A DNA stretch of 64,000 bases from Proteobacteria bacterium SG_bin6 (lineage in GTDB: Bacteria; Pseudomonadota; Alphaproteobacteria; Sphingomonadales; Sphingomonadaceae), in assembly GCA_002083435.1 (NCBI GenBank), contig LWDJ01000013.1, forward strand, positions 300 to 64,299. Reading direction: 5' to 3'. The notes below the pieces were generated by a model. That model did not search any database. It saw only the letters and a program-made list of their open reading frames with translations, and was not told where the DNA came from. Within the stretch, counting starts at the first letter, position 1, and the number at the start of each line of letters is the position of its first letter. Both the position numbers and the translations under genes were made by a program. Shown in pieces: positions 31,988-40,287 of this stretch.

Positions 31988-32935
31988 TTGGACACCGAAG
32001 CGCTGAGAATCTTTGTCGACGTCGCGCACGGCGGCAGCTTTTCGGCGGTGGCGCGCGGCCGGCGGGTCGAGCCATCGTCGATCTCGCGCGTCATCGCCGC
32101 GATCGAGGGAGAGCTTGGCGAGCGACTGTTCCAGCGCACCACGCGCAAGCTCACGCTGACCGAGGCGGGCACGCTCTACCTCGCCCGGGTCGCGCCGATC
32201 GTCGCGCAGCTGGACGAAGCGGCGGCGGAGGTGCGCGCTATCGGGCGCGGACCCGTCGGGACGCTGCGGCTTTCGGTTTCGGTCGCATACGGGCTGGCGC
32301 GGATCGTGCCGGTGCTGGGGCAATTCCAGGCGCGCTTCCCGGCCCTGACGATCGAGCTGCTGATGAGCGACGCGCAAGTCGATCTCGTGCGCGACGGGAT
32401 CGACCTGGCCATTCGCCTCGCCCCCGGTGTCGATGCCAATGTCGTGGTGACCAAGCTCGCGGATACCCGCTACCACGTCGTCGCCAGCCCGGATTGGCTG
32501 GCCGCGCATCCGCTGGAGACCCCCGAGGCGCTTCGCGATCATCCCGTGCTGCGCTTCACGCTGCCGGGGTATCGTGACCGTTGGCTGTTCCGCGATGCTC
32601 GCGGCGATGTCGCCACGGTCCCGGTCCATGGCCCGATCTTGATGTCCAACGCGCTCGGCCTGCGCGACGCCGCCATCGCCAGCCTCGGCCCGGCGCTGCT
32701 CGCCGATTGGACGATCGCGCGCGATCTTGCCGACGGACGCCTGGTCGATTGTTTCCCCGGGCTCCGCGCCACCGCGACCGATTTCGATACCAGCGCCTGG
32801 GCGATCTACCCGAGCCGAAACTTCCTGCCGAGCAAAGTCCGCGTCACCATCGACTTTCTGCGCGAGATGCTCGTGGCGGACACCGCCCCGTCCGGGCGCG
32901 CCATCATCAGGTCGAGCGCACCAGACGCATCGTGA
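31988..32935 (+). CDS. LysR-family transcriptional regulator
   Basis: 315 aa. N-terminal winged HTH (IFVDVAHGGSFSAVARGRRV, SSISRVIAAIEGELGERLFQR) and a periplasmic-binding-like effector domain from about residue 90 (GTLRLSVSVAYGLARIVPVL; DGIDLAIRLAPGVDANVV). The start is TTG at 31988, preceded by AAAGGTGAGG. Divergent from azoR and the SDR; it likely senses a quinone or electrophile and activates them. Confidence 0.9.
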   Translation: MDTEALRIFVDVAHGGSFSAVARGRRVEPSSISRVIAAIEGELGERLFQRTTRKLTLTEAGTLYLARVAPIVAQLDEAAAEVRAIGRGPVGTLRLSVSVAYGLARIVPVLGQFQARFPALTIELLMSDAQVDLVRDGIDLAIRLAPGVDANVVVTKLADTRYHVVASPDWLAAHPLETPEALRDHPVLRFTLPGYRDRWLFRDARGDVATVPVHGPILMSNALGLRDAAIASLGPALLADWTIARDLADGRLVDCFPGLRATATDFDTSAWAIYPSRNFLPSKVRVTIDFLREMLVADTAPSGRAIIRSSAPDAS

Positions 32936-33059
32936 TCGCGCTGTCCTCCGCCGGCGAACGTGGGCCCAACCTTGCTGATCGGGTGCAGCGTGCCGGCATC
33001 GGCGAGGTCCGCCCTAACGACGTTATCTAGCTACGGCCCGGGTCAAGGCGGGCACCGCG

Positions 33060-33125
33060 TCACCCGAGCAGCGTGCGGCTGTAGAGCCAACCGATGCCGA
33101 TCACGTCGCGACAGAATTGCTTCAT
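33060..33125 (-). CDS. Possible 21-residue peptide
   Basis: MKQFCRDVIGIGWLYSRTLL(G) follows a clear TAGGAG ribosome site about eight bases before its ATG in the otherwise empty 310 bases between the LysR gene and the YeeE gene. It starts basic and has a hydrophobic centre. The frame does not lead into a longer gene. It may be a real small peptide or the N-terminal remnant of a lost gene. Nothing else is visible between 32936 and 33247. Confidence 0.25.
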   Translation of the reverse strand: MKQFCRDVIGIGWLYSRTLLG

Positions 33126-33247
33126 GATTGGACTCCTACTTGAACCGAAGGACAAAAAAGGCACCACGCCACCAACCGCGCGGAACCCCAAGCCCGACGC
33201 CACCCCATCGGGACCGATAACATCAATCAGATGGTCGAGCGCGCGCA

Positions 33248-34228
33248 TCACTGAGCCAAGCGATGTCGATGCCGGCGTACCAGCCACAGTCCAGCCAGCA
33301 CCGTGACGATCATGATCAGATACGCGAGGATGCCGCCCGCGCTCCCCGCTGGGATCGCGGCGAGCAGCAGCGTGTCGTTGCCGCCGGGAATGAGCGTGCC
33401 GCCAATCGCCATCATCGCTCCGCCGACCACCGACCGCGCCACGCCGGCGAGCGAGGGTCGGCGAAAGACGAACGCCCGCGCGGCGAGCGCGCCGGTAAGC
33501 GCGCCGCCTAGCAAAGCAAGCGCGGTCGCCGCCGCGCGCATGTCCGCGGCCATGTCCAGCCGGCCGCCGCGCCGGACGATCGCGTGAATGGAGTCGCCAT
33601 AGACCCAATGTGGCTCCAGCGCGAACAGCAGCGCGCCGAACGCGCCCATCGCCAGCATCAGGATACGGCGCCAGGACGCCCCTGGCCGGCCCGCGCGGTC
33701 GGATCGGCGATGCCATCGCCAGGCCCAACCCAGCAGATGGAGGAAGACAAGGATGCTCGCCCACGCCGCCAGCGGCGGCATCGCGGCGAGCGGCACGGGC
33801 GGATGATCGGCACCCAGCGGATACCGCCGGTCAATGACCGCATAGCCTAGCGCGAGCCCGGGGGGGAGCGCCAGAAAACGGAGCTCCCCGCGCCCGATCC
33901 GCGCCAGCGTGCCCAGCAGGCAGGCATCGTTGAGCAAGGCGCCGATCCCGATCAGCATCGCGCCCAGCACCAGCGGCGCCGAAATCGGCACATTCTGGGC
34001 CAGGTGGATCGACCCGGCGAGGAGCCAGCGCAGCGCCAGCGTCGCGACCCCGGCAGCACCGACGGCAATGGCGAAGCCGTACAGCGTCGTGCCGCGGCGG
34101 TGGACCAGCACTTCCTTGGCGGCGGCGACGGAACAGGTGCTGGTGCCGCCGATCGCCAAGCCGACCAGGAAGGCGCAGAGCAGAACGACGGTCAGCAGCA
34201 TGACACCGGCCGCGACCGCCCAATACAT
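33248..34228 (-). CDS. YeeE/YedE-family membrane transporter
   Basis: A polytopic inner-membrane protein, 326 aa with about eight or nine hydrophobic helices. The two family half-motifs are visible: LAIGGTSTCSVAAAKE and GIGALLNDACLLGTLARIG, each with a conserved Cys, plus IGGTLIPGGNDTLLL in the second half. YeeE proteins move thiosulfate or related sulfur compounds through Cys relays. No TusA-like partner is seen next to it, so the substrate is unproven. Start ATG 34228. Confidence 0.82.
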   Translation of the reverse strand: MYWAVAAGVMLLTVVLLCAFLVGLAIGGTSTCSVAAAKEVLVHRRGTTLYGFAIAVGAAGVATLALRWLLAGSIHLAQNVPISAPLVLGAMLIGIGALLNDACLLGTLARIGRGELRFLALPPGLALGYAVIDRRYPLGADHPPVPLAAMPPLAAWASILVFLHLLGWAWRWHRRSDRAGRPGASWRRILMLAMGAFGALLFALEPHWVYGDSIHAIVRRGGRLDMAADMRAAATALALLGGALTGALAARAFVFRRPSLAGVARSVVGGAMMAIGGTLIPGGNDTLLLAAIPAGSAGGILAYLIMIVTVLAGLWLVRRHRHRLAQ

Positions 34229-34600
34229 TCATAATGCCTCTGCCCCCGGCGGCGCTCGACTACGCTCATCTGCTCCCCTCGTGGACCTCGATAGCGCAGA
34301 TCGTTCGGCGGATCGCCCAATTTTGTTTCGGGCGCGAATGATCTGCGACGGCACGATCACGATCTGCCTGACCGAAACCGAGTGGACGAGGTCGCCCACC
34401 TCGACCACCTCGCCGATCATCTCATGCCCGATCGGCTCGCCTTCGCGCATCGGGGCGAGCCCGCGCACGAAGCCGACATCGAGATCGCATCGCCCCAGCA
34501 CGATCGGCCGCACCACCGCCTCGATGCCGCTCCGCACCACCGCATCGGGCACCTCGCGCCATTCGATCGCGCCAGGGCGCACGAAGGTCAGCTGCCGCAT
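34229..34600 (-). pseudogene. N-terminal fragment of a zinc-type alcohol dehydrogenase
   Basis: From ATG 34600 the translation MRQLTFVRPGAIEWREVPDA through VLGRCDLDVGFVRG, EPIGHEMIGEVVEVGD and VRQIVIVPSQI is the GroES-like N-terminus of a medium-chain dehydrogenase, with the zinc ligands Cys of RCD and His-Glu of GHE. After about residue 90 family similarity ends in low-complexity sequence and the nucleotide-binding domain is absent. The ATG overlaps the preceding gene's stop (ATGA), so it was the second gene of an operon and has lost its 3' two-thirds, probably by deletion up to the YeeE gene. Confidence 0.65.
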
Positions 34601-34995
34601 CAAGGCTGCGCCTGTGCCGCGGCCGGGACCGGCGCGTTATCGAGCACGACCGGCACATCGTAGTAAGTGATCGTCGCGGTCGCGTGATAGGTGGCCGCGA
34701 TCCGCGCTTTCCATGCCTCGCCGAACCAGCTCTGCGCGGCGGCGCGGGTGGTGAAAAGATAGACGCCACCGAAGTCGCTGCTGCCGATCGTGAAATATTT
34801 GCGCAGCAGGCCGGGCACCTTGCGATAGTCGGGCACCGCCTTGCGGATGGCGGCTTCGATCCGCGGACGCGACGCGCCGGGGGGCAGCGGGATCGAGACG
34901 ACCACGGTGACGGGCGGCTCGGCCGGGGTTTGCGCGGCGGCGGCAGCGGGAAGGGCGGCGGCGATCAGCGCGGCGCTCGACAAGCGAAAGATCAT
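34600..34995 (-). CDS. Secreted YdhR-like (dimeric alpha-beta barrel) protein
   Basis: 131 aa with a cleavable signal peptide (MIFRLSSAALIAAALPAAAAAQ) and one small domain: VVVSIPLPPG, VPGLLRKYFTIGSSDFGGVYLFTTRAAAQSW matches the YdhR/antibiotic-monooxygenase-like alpha-beta barrel pattern. AAGGAG ribosome site before ATG 34995. It precedes the truncated dehydrogenase gene and is divergent from a truncated LysR gene, so the former system is partly broken. Confidence 0.7.
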   Translation of the reverse strand: MIFRLSSAALIAAALPAAAAAQTPAEPPVTVVVSIPLPPGASRPRIEAAIRKAVPDYRKVPGLLRKYFTIGSSDFGGVYLFTTRAAAQSWFGEAWKARIAATYHATATITYYDVPVVLDNAPVPAAAQAQP

Positions 34996-35106
34996 GGCGT
35001 GCTCCTTGGTTGCACGGCTCATTCTGGCGAACGCGCAGGTCAGCGATGGCCGGGATCAACGCAAACCAGCCTTGCGTTTCTCGCGACGATCAATGGCGAT
35101 CGGGCG

Positions 35107-35304
35107 ATGGACACCGACGATCTGCTATGCCTGCGCGATGTGATCGCTTCCGGTTCGCTCACCGCGGTCGCGCGCAAGCGCGGCGTGGCGGTATCGACGA
35201 TCGCCCGCCGGCTCGATGCGATCGAGGCGACGCTGAAGCTCACGCTGGCCGGTTCCGCGCCCGCACCTTCGGTCGTCAATTTCAAAACACCTTGCGCAGA
35301 TTGA
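35107..35304 (+). pseudogene. LysR regulator fragment (HTH only)
   Basis: MDTDDLLCLRDVIASGSLTA then VARKRGVAVSTIARRLDAIE is a LysR-type helix-turn-helix, but similarity ends after about 45 residues and the frame stops at 35304, inside the 3' end of the convergent TonB receptor gene. The whole effector domain is gone. It was presumably the divergent regulator of the YdhR/dehydrogenase pair. A truncation by rearrangement at the TonB receptor boundary is the simplest explanation. Confidence 0.6.
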
Positions 35305-37993
35305 ATGTCAGCGTCCGCCCCAGTGGATCGAGATAAGCGGGCTGGTAGCTGAGCGGCGTCGCGCCGGTTTCGTCGCGCGCCTGCGGGCGGGTGTTGAACA
35401 AGTTGGTCACGCCCAGCGTCGCGCGCATCCCCTTGAGCCAGCCCGGCGCGCTGCTCTTGCCATAGCGTTCGCCGAGATTGGCGAACAGGTTCAGGTTCAC
35501 CACCGCATAGTCGTTGAAGCGTAGCACACCGTCTGGTCTGCCGAAGCCGCGAATCTCGGTGCCGCTGCGCCAGGTGGCGGTGAACCGCGCGCCGAACCCC
35601 TTCTTGAAGGCGCCCGCCTGGAACTCGATCTCGTGCTGGCGCCGGCCGCCGAGGAAATCGACCGCGCCGCCGGTCAACAGATCAAGCGTGGGCACGCCGT
35701 TCCGCAGCCGGATCGAGTCCTCCAGATACCAGTTGTGATAGAGGCTGAGGAACAGCCGGCTGGTGAGATTGGCGGCGCCGCGCCCGAGCGCGCTGCTGCT
35801 GTCGGCCTGCGCCAGGACCGCGTTGGGGAAGGCGCGGCGGACATCGGCCTCGCTGTTGAACACCCGCACCCGCGCGTCGCGCAGGATCGCCGGGACTTCC
35901 CCAAGCGGACGGGTGAAGTTGATGCCCCAGCGGATCTGGTCGCGATTGGCCTCGGCGAAGTTCACCGGCCGGCCGTCGATTCCCACCAGCCGCGCCTGCG
36001 CGTCGCGGGCGAAGCGTTCGGGAAAGGCCGCCTCGATCTGCGCGGTCAGGATCGGAAACGGCGCGATCGGATTCTCGATCCGGGTCGAGACATAATCGAA
36101 GCTGAGCGACAAGTCGGTCTTGGCCAGCGGGTGGACGTTCAGCCCGAACCGCACCGTCTCGCGATCATCGGTGCGCAGCAGCGCATTGCCGCCCGAGACG
36201 CGCGCGATATCGACAACCTCGCGCCGGAGAAAGTCGAAGGTGCGGGAATTGGGCGTCACCAGCAGCGGGCCGCCCAGCTGCTCCAGCGTCGGTGCGCCTT
36301 CCTCCTGCGTCGCGGAGGCGACGATGTTGATCGCCGGGACGGGCGACCAGCTGAGGCCATAGCCATAGGTGCGCAGCGTCCCCGCGTCCGACAGTCGCTC
36401 GACCGCGGCATTGGCGTTGAGTGAGAGGTTGCCGAGCGGCGAGGACTCGTTCTCCGCTCGGTTCAAGATCGGCAGGTCGATATCGATCTGCGCGGCGCCG
36501 CGGTCGCGCGACAGATCGGCGCGGACATCGGTGGCGCCGAAAGTGGCGCGGCTGGTGAAATCGCGGAAATCGGCGCCGAGCCGCACGCTCGCGGTCAGTG
36601 GTCCGCCCGGTAGCGAGAACACCGGGCCGGAAAACAGGAAATCGGCATTGGCGAGCCGGTCGGTCGAGAGTGACAGGTCGCGCCGCCCGCTGCCGTCGAT
36701 GGCGTCGGTCAGCACCTTGTTGTCGATATGATCATAATTGCTCGTTACCGTCCACTGCCAACGTCCGACGCGGCCGTTGATGGTGGTGCCGAGATGGCCG
36801 AAGGTGCGATCGGTGGTGCGGCGTATCGGCCCGGTTAGGCCGAGCCCAAGTAGCCCATCGCTCTGGTTGAGATCGAACCGGCCGTTGAGCGTTGCCGCCA
36901 CATCTTGCAGCAGCGGACCGCTGATCACCCCGTTCAGGCCGAATTGCTCACTTTCGGGCAGGAGCGTGCGAAAGCGCGCGAGTTCGGGCACGCCCGCGAA
37001 CTGGCGCACGTCGCGCTCGCTTTCGAGCAGCGCGGCGGCGCGATTATAGGTCGCGCCCAGGCTCATCCGCGTGTCGCCGTTGATCGCCAGCAAATCCCCG
37101 TTCGCGACCCCGCTCTCGCGCGCGCCCTCGCCGGGGGTGACGAAGGCAAGTTGCCCGATCTTAGAGCGAAAGCGCTGAAAGGTGACGATGTTCACCACCT
37201 TCTGGTCGGCGCGATAGCCATATTTCAACGCCAGCTCTTCGGGGAAAATCTCCATCCGCTCGATCGCTTCGGAAGGGATGCGCGCGATCTCCGAAAAGTC
37301 CGAAACGCGCTTGCCGTTGAGCAAGGTCACCGGGCCACCGCCGCCGCGCCCGCGATTGCTGCTGGTTTGCGAACTGATCGCCTCGAGCAGCGCGCCGATA
37401 TTGTCAGCGCCGAACGCGCGCAGATCGACCTGGCTGAAGCTGCGCTCGGGCGGGATGTTGCCGACCACCGAGCCGCGCGGCCGCGAACTGGAGACGACGA
37501 CATCGCCGTTGCTCGCGCGGGCAGCGCCGCGCGGCGCGGACCCCTTTTCGCCGGGCGGACCATCCTTGAATTGCGCTTCGAGCTGGCGGAGGATTTCTGG
37601 CGGGAGCGGCTTGCCGTCGATGCTGCGGAATTGCGGCTTGTTCGGCCCGCCCGGCTCGCCCGGTGCGGTCCCGCCGGGGTCGGGATTTGCCGTATCCGCG
37701 GGCGGCGTGGGGGCCTGCCCGTCCTTGGCGGCGGGAAGCGTCAGCACGGTCCCCGAGGCGGGTACGCCGTTCTTGAACTGCTCCTCCAGCAGCTTCTGGA
37801 TTTCGGGGGGTAGCGGCTTGCCGTCGGCACCGCGGAACTGCAGCTTCTTCGGCGGCGTCTCGCCCGGCGGCGGCGCCTCGCCCGTTCCGGGGGAGGGAGT
37901 CCCCGGCGCCGGGGTCGGCACTTGCTGCGCCATCAGCGCGCACGGCGACATCCACGCCACTAACCCTGCCAGCAAAGCGAATTTGGTCTTCAC
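35282..37993 (-). CDS. TonB-dependent outer-membrane receptor
   Basis: 903 aa. Signal peptide MKTKFALLAGLVAWMSPCAL..AQQ, a Pro/Gly-rich stretch carrying two copies of a 24-residue motif (pattern QFR-x-x-DGKPLPPEI-x-x-x-LE-x-QFK-x-G near residues 50 and 120), a plug domain (GNIPPERSFSQVDLRAFGA, VTLLNGKRVSDFSEIARIPS) and a 22-strand type barrel ending FNLRKVF with terminal Phe. GTG start at 37993 after GGAGG. The ligand is unknown. It is divergent from a two-component system that may control it. Confidence 0.88.
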   Translation of the reverse strand: MKTKFALLAGLVAWMSPCALMAQQVPTPAPGTPSPGTGEAPPPGETPPKKLQFRGADGKPLPPEIQKLLEEQFKNGVPASGTVLTLPAAKDGQAPTPPADTANPDPGGTAPGEPGGPNKPQFRSIDGKPLPPEILRQLEAQFKDGPPGEKGSAPRGAARASNGDVVVSSSRPRGSVVGNIPPERSFSQVDLRAFGADNIGALLEAISSQTSSNRGRGGGGPVTLLNGKRVSDFSEIARIPSEAIERMEIFPEELALKYGYRADQKVVNIVTFQRFRSKIGQLAFVTPGEGARESGVANGDLLAINGDTRMSLGATYNRAAALLESERDVRQFAGVPELARFRTLLPESEQFGLNGVISGPLLQDVAATLNGRFDLNQSDGLLGLGLTGPIRRTTDRTFGHLGTTINGRVGRWQWTVTSNYDHIDNKVLTDAIDGSGRRDLSLSTDRLANADFLFSGPVFSLPGGPLTASVRLGADFRDFTSRATFGATDVRADLSRDRGAAQIDIDLPILNRAENESSPLGNLSLNANAAVERLSDAGTLRTYGYGLSWSPVPAINIVASATQEEGAPTLEQLGGPLLVTPNSRTFDFLRREVVDIARVSGGNALLRTDDRETVRFGLNVHPLAKTDLSLSFDYVSTRIENPIAPFPILTAQIEAAFPERFARDAQARLVGIDGRPVNFAEANRDQIRWGINFTRPLGEVPAILRDARVRVFNSEADVRRAFPNAVLAQADSSSALGRGAANLTSRLFLSLYHNWYLEDSIRLRNGVPTLDLLTGGAVDFLGGRRQHEIEFQAGAFKKGFGARFTATWRSGTEIRGFGRPDGVLRFNDYAVVNLNLFANLGERYGKSSAPGWLKGMRATLGVTNLFNTRPQARDETGATPLSYQPAYLDPLGRTLTFNLRKVF

Positions 37994-38115
37994 GCCTGTC
38001 CTCCAGATTTGATCGTCTGGCCGGCGTCAAAACAGGTTCGGGTAGCGCGGTGATGGCGCGGGGGTAACAGGTGCTGATACGCAAATGCTACACAGCCGCG
38101 TTACGAAGCATCGTC

Positions 38116-38832
38116 ATGGAGCCCGAAGCCACCGCCGCCAGCACCGTTCTTGTCGTCGATGACGACGCCAGCATCCGCGATGCCATCGCCGAATTCCTCG
38201 GCGCGCACGGCTATGCGGTGCGCACCGCCCCCAATGCCGCGAGTTGCGAGCGCCAGCTTCAGGCGGCGCCAAGCGACCTGATCGTGCTCGACGTGATGAT
38301 GCCGGGCGAGGATGGGCTCTCGCTCTGCCGCCGATTGGCGCCCGCAGGAACGCCGATCCTGATGCTGAGCGCGCTCGACGATGTGACCGACCGGATCGTC
38401 GGGCTGGAGGTCGGTGCCTGGGATTATCTCACCAAGCCGTTCGAGCCGCGCGAACTGCTTGCGCGCGTGCGCGCGCTGTTGCGGCGCCCGGCGGCGGATC
38501 GCGTCGAGCCCACGCGCGGCGGGGTGACGTTCGCTGGCTGGTGGCTCGATGTCGAACAGCGCCGCCTGCGCGATCCGTCCGGCCGCGTGCTCGCGCTGAC
38601 CGAGGGCGAGCATGCGCTGCTCGCCGCCTTCGTCGCGCGGCCGGGGCGCGTGCTGACCCGTGACGTGCTGCTCGATCTGGCGCGGGGGATCGACGCGGCA
38701 AGCTATGACCGCGCGATCGACATCGCCGTCAGCCGCCTGCGCCGCAAACTCGCCGAGGCGGACGCCGCGCCGCTGATCGAAACCGTGCGCGGCGTTGGCT
38801 ATCGCTTCGTGCCGACGGTGCGCCCGGCATGA
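38116..38832 (+). CDS. OmpR-family response regulator
   Basis: 238 aa. Receiver domain with acidic pair VVDDDASI, phosphoacceptor D59 in IVLDVMMPGEDG, Thr/Ser switch in ILMLSALDD and Lys in DYLTKPFEPREL; C-terminal winged helix (LALTEGEHALLAAFVARPG, RVLTRDVLLDLARG, DIAVSRLRRKLAEAD, TVRGVGYRF). Start ATG 38116 is chosen because it sits just before the first strand. The next gene, a histidine kinase, overlaps it by ATGA. Confidence 0.93.
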   Translation: MEPEATAASTVLVVDDDASIRDAIAEFLGAHGYAVRTAPNAASCERQLQAAPSDLIVLDVMMPGEDGLSLCRRLAPAGTPILMLSALDDVTDRIVGLEVGAWDYLTKPFEPRELLARVRALLRRPAADRVEPTRGGVTFAGWWLDVEQRRLRDPSGRVLALTEGEHALLAAFVARPGRVLTRDVLLDLARGIDAASYDRAIDIAVSRLRRKLAEADAAPLIETVRGVGYRFVPTVRPA

Positions 38833-40235
38833 AGCGCGCACCGAGCGCGCTCGTCTCGATCGGCAGCTTCGGCGTGGCGGTGGCGACGCTGAGCGTGGCG
38901 ACGACCGCCGCCATCGTCATCCTCGCGCCGCCGCCACCGACGCAACGGACCAGCGCGATGGACGCGATCGCCGCGCTCCAGCACCCGATGCCGGGGTTTG
39001 AGCGCCGCCTGCTCCCCGCCCGGCCCAAGGGCGCGCCGGTGCGAATGCTGCAGGGCCTGATCGCCGCCGAGCTGAACCGCGCGCCGGGGGACGTGCATGT
39101 CGCCTGGCTCGACGGTGCCACGGGGACCGGGCCGTTCGGCGGCGGGGTGCGGACCACCGTGGTGACGACGCAAGGCGTCAAGCTGCCGCCGTCACTCGTC
39201 CTCCTCCAGCGCAAGAACAACAGCTTTGAACTGGTGTCGCCCACCACCGTTTCGGGCGCCATTCGCAACCCGCTGCTCGGGCTGCCGCTGCCTGCCTTCA
39301 CCGCCAGCGTGCGCCAGGCCGATAATCGCTGGTTGAGCGTCGCGCCGGCGCAGCCCTTGCTCGCGGGCTGGCAGCGCAACATCCTGATCGCACTCGCGGT
39401 CAGTCTCGCGCTGCTCGCGCCGATGGCGTGGATTTTCGCGCGCCGCCTCACCCGCCCGTTCCGCGCGCTCGCCGGCGCGCTCGATCATCATCACGCGGTG
39501 GTGCCGCAGGACGGCCCGCGCGAGCTGCGCGAAGCGGCGGCGAGGATCGCGACGATGCGCAACCGGCTCGCGATCGAAGCGGCGGAGCGCGCGCGCATCC
39601 TCACCGCTATCGCGCATGATCTGCGCACCCCGCTAACCGGCCTGCGGCTGCGGCTGGAGACCGCGCCCGAGCCGCAGCGCGGCCGCATGGTCGCCGATGT
39701 CGAGCGGATGCAGGCGATGATCGACGAAGTGCTGGCCTATGCGCGCGGGGCGGCGGCGCCCGTCGAGTTGCTCGACGTCCGCCCGCTGCTCGCCGCGATC
39801 GTCGATGAAATGGCCGAGGGCGGCGCGCCGATCCGGCTGGTGCCGGGCGAGGAGGCGCGCATCGCCGTGCCCACGCTCGCCTTCCGCCGCGCGATCGAGA
39901 ATCTGCTCGGCAACGCGCTTGCTTATGCCGGAGGCGGTGCGGTGGCGGTGCGCCGGGCGGAGGGGCATGTGCTCGTCTCGGTCGCCGACCAGGGTCCGGG
40001 CATTCCTCCCGCCGAGCGCGAGCGGCTGCTCCGCCCGTTCGAGCGCGGCGACAACTCGCGCAATCGCGACACCGGCGGGGCGGGGCTGGGGCTCAGCATC
40101 GTCAGCGATTTCGCCGCGCAGCATGGTGGCGATTTTACGCTGAGCGATGCGCCGGGCGGCGGCACCATCGCCACGCTGCGGCTGCCCGAAGTCGCCACCG
40201 CCGGCGATAACACGGCGCGATACCGCGTCGGCTGA
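38829..40235 (+). CDS. Membrane sensor histidine kinase
   Basis: 468 aa. Membrane segments near residues 12-34 and 180-200 flank a periplasmic domain of about 145 residues; then HAMP (RRLTRPFRALAGAL), the dimerisation/phosphoacceptor helix with H263 in IAHDLRTPLTGLR, and the ATPase domain with N box (IENLLGNALAYAG), G1 (VADQGPGIP) and G2 (GGAGLGLSIV). It is the partner of the overlapping response regulator. The signal is unknown. Confidence 0.93.
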   Translation: MKRAPSALVSIGSFGVAVATLSVATTAAIVILAPPPPTQRTSAMDAIAALQHPMPGFERRLLPARPKGAPVRMLQGLIAAELNRAPGDVHVAWLDGATGTGPFGGGVRTTVVTTQGVKLPPSLVLLQRKNNSFELVSPTTVSGAIRNPLLGLPLPAFTASVRQADNRWLSVAPAQPLLAGWQRNILIALAVSLALLAPMAWIFARRLTRPFRALAGALDHHHAVVPQDGPRELREAAARIATMRNRLAIEAAERARILTAIAHDLRTPLTGLRLRLETAPEPQRGRMVADVERMQAMIDEVLAYARGAAAPVELLDVRPLLAAIVDEMAEGGAPIRLVPGEEARIAVPTLAFRRAIENLLGNALAYAGGGAVAVRRAEGHVLVSVADQGPGIPPAERERLLRPFERGDNSRNRDTGGAGLGLSIVSDFAAQHGGDFTLSDAPGGGTIATLRLPEVATAGDNTARYRVG

Positions 40236-40287
40236 GCATATATTCGGCCGGCGCGGCTGGTGAGCCGATGATCCTGGCCGGTATACC

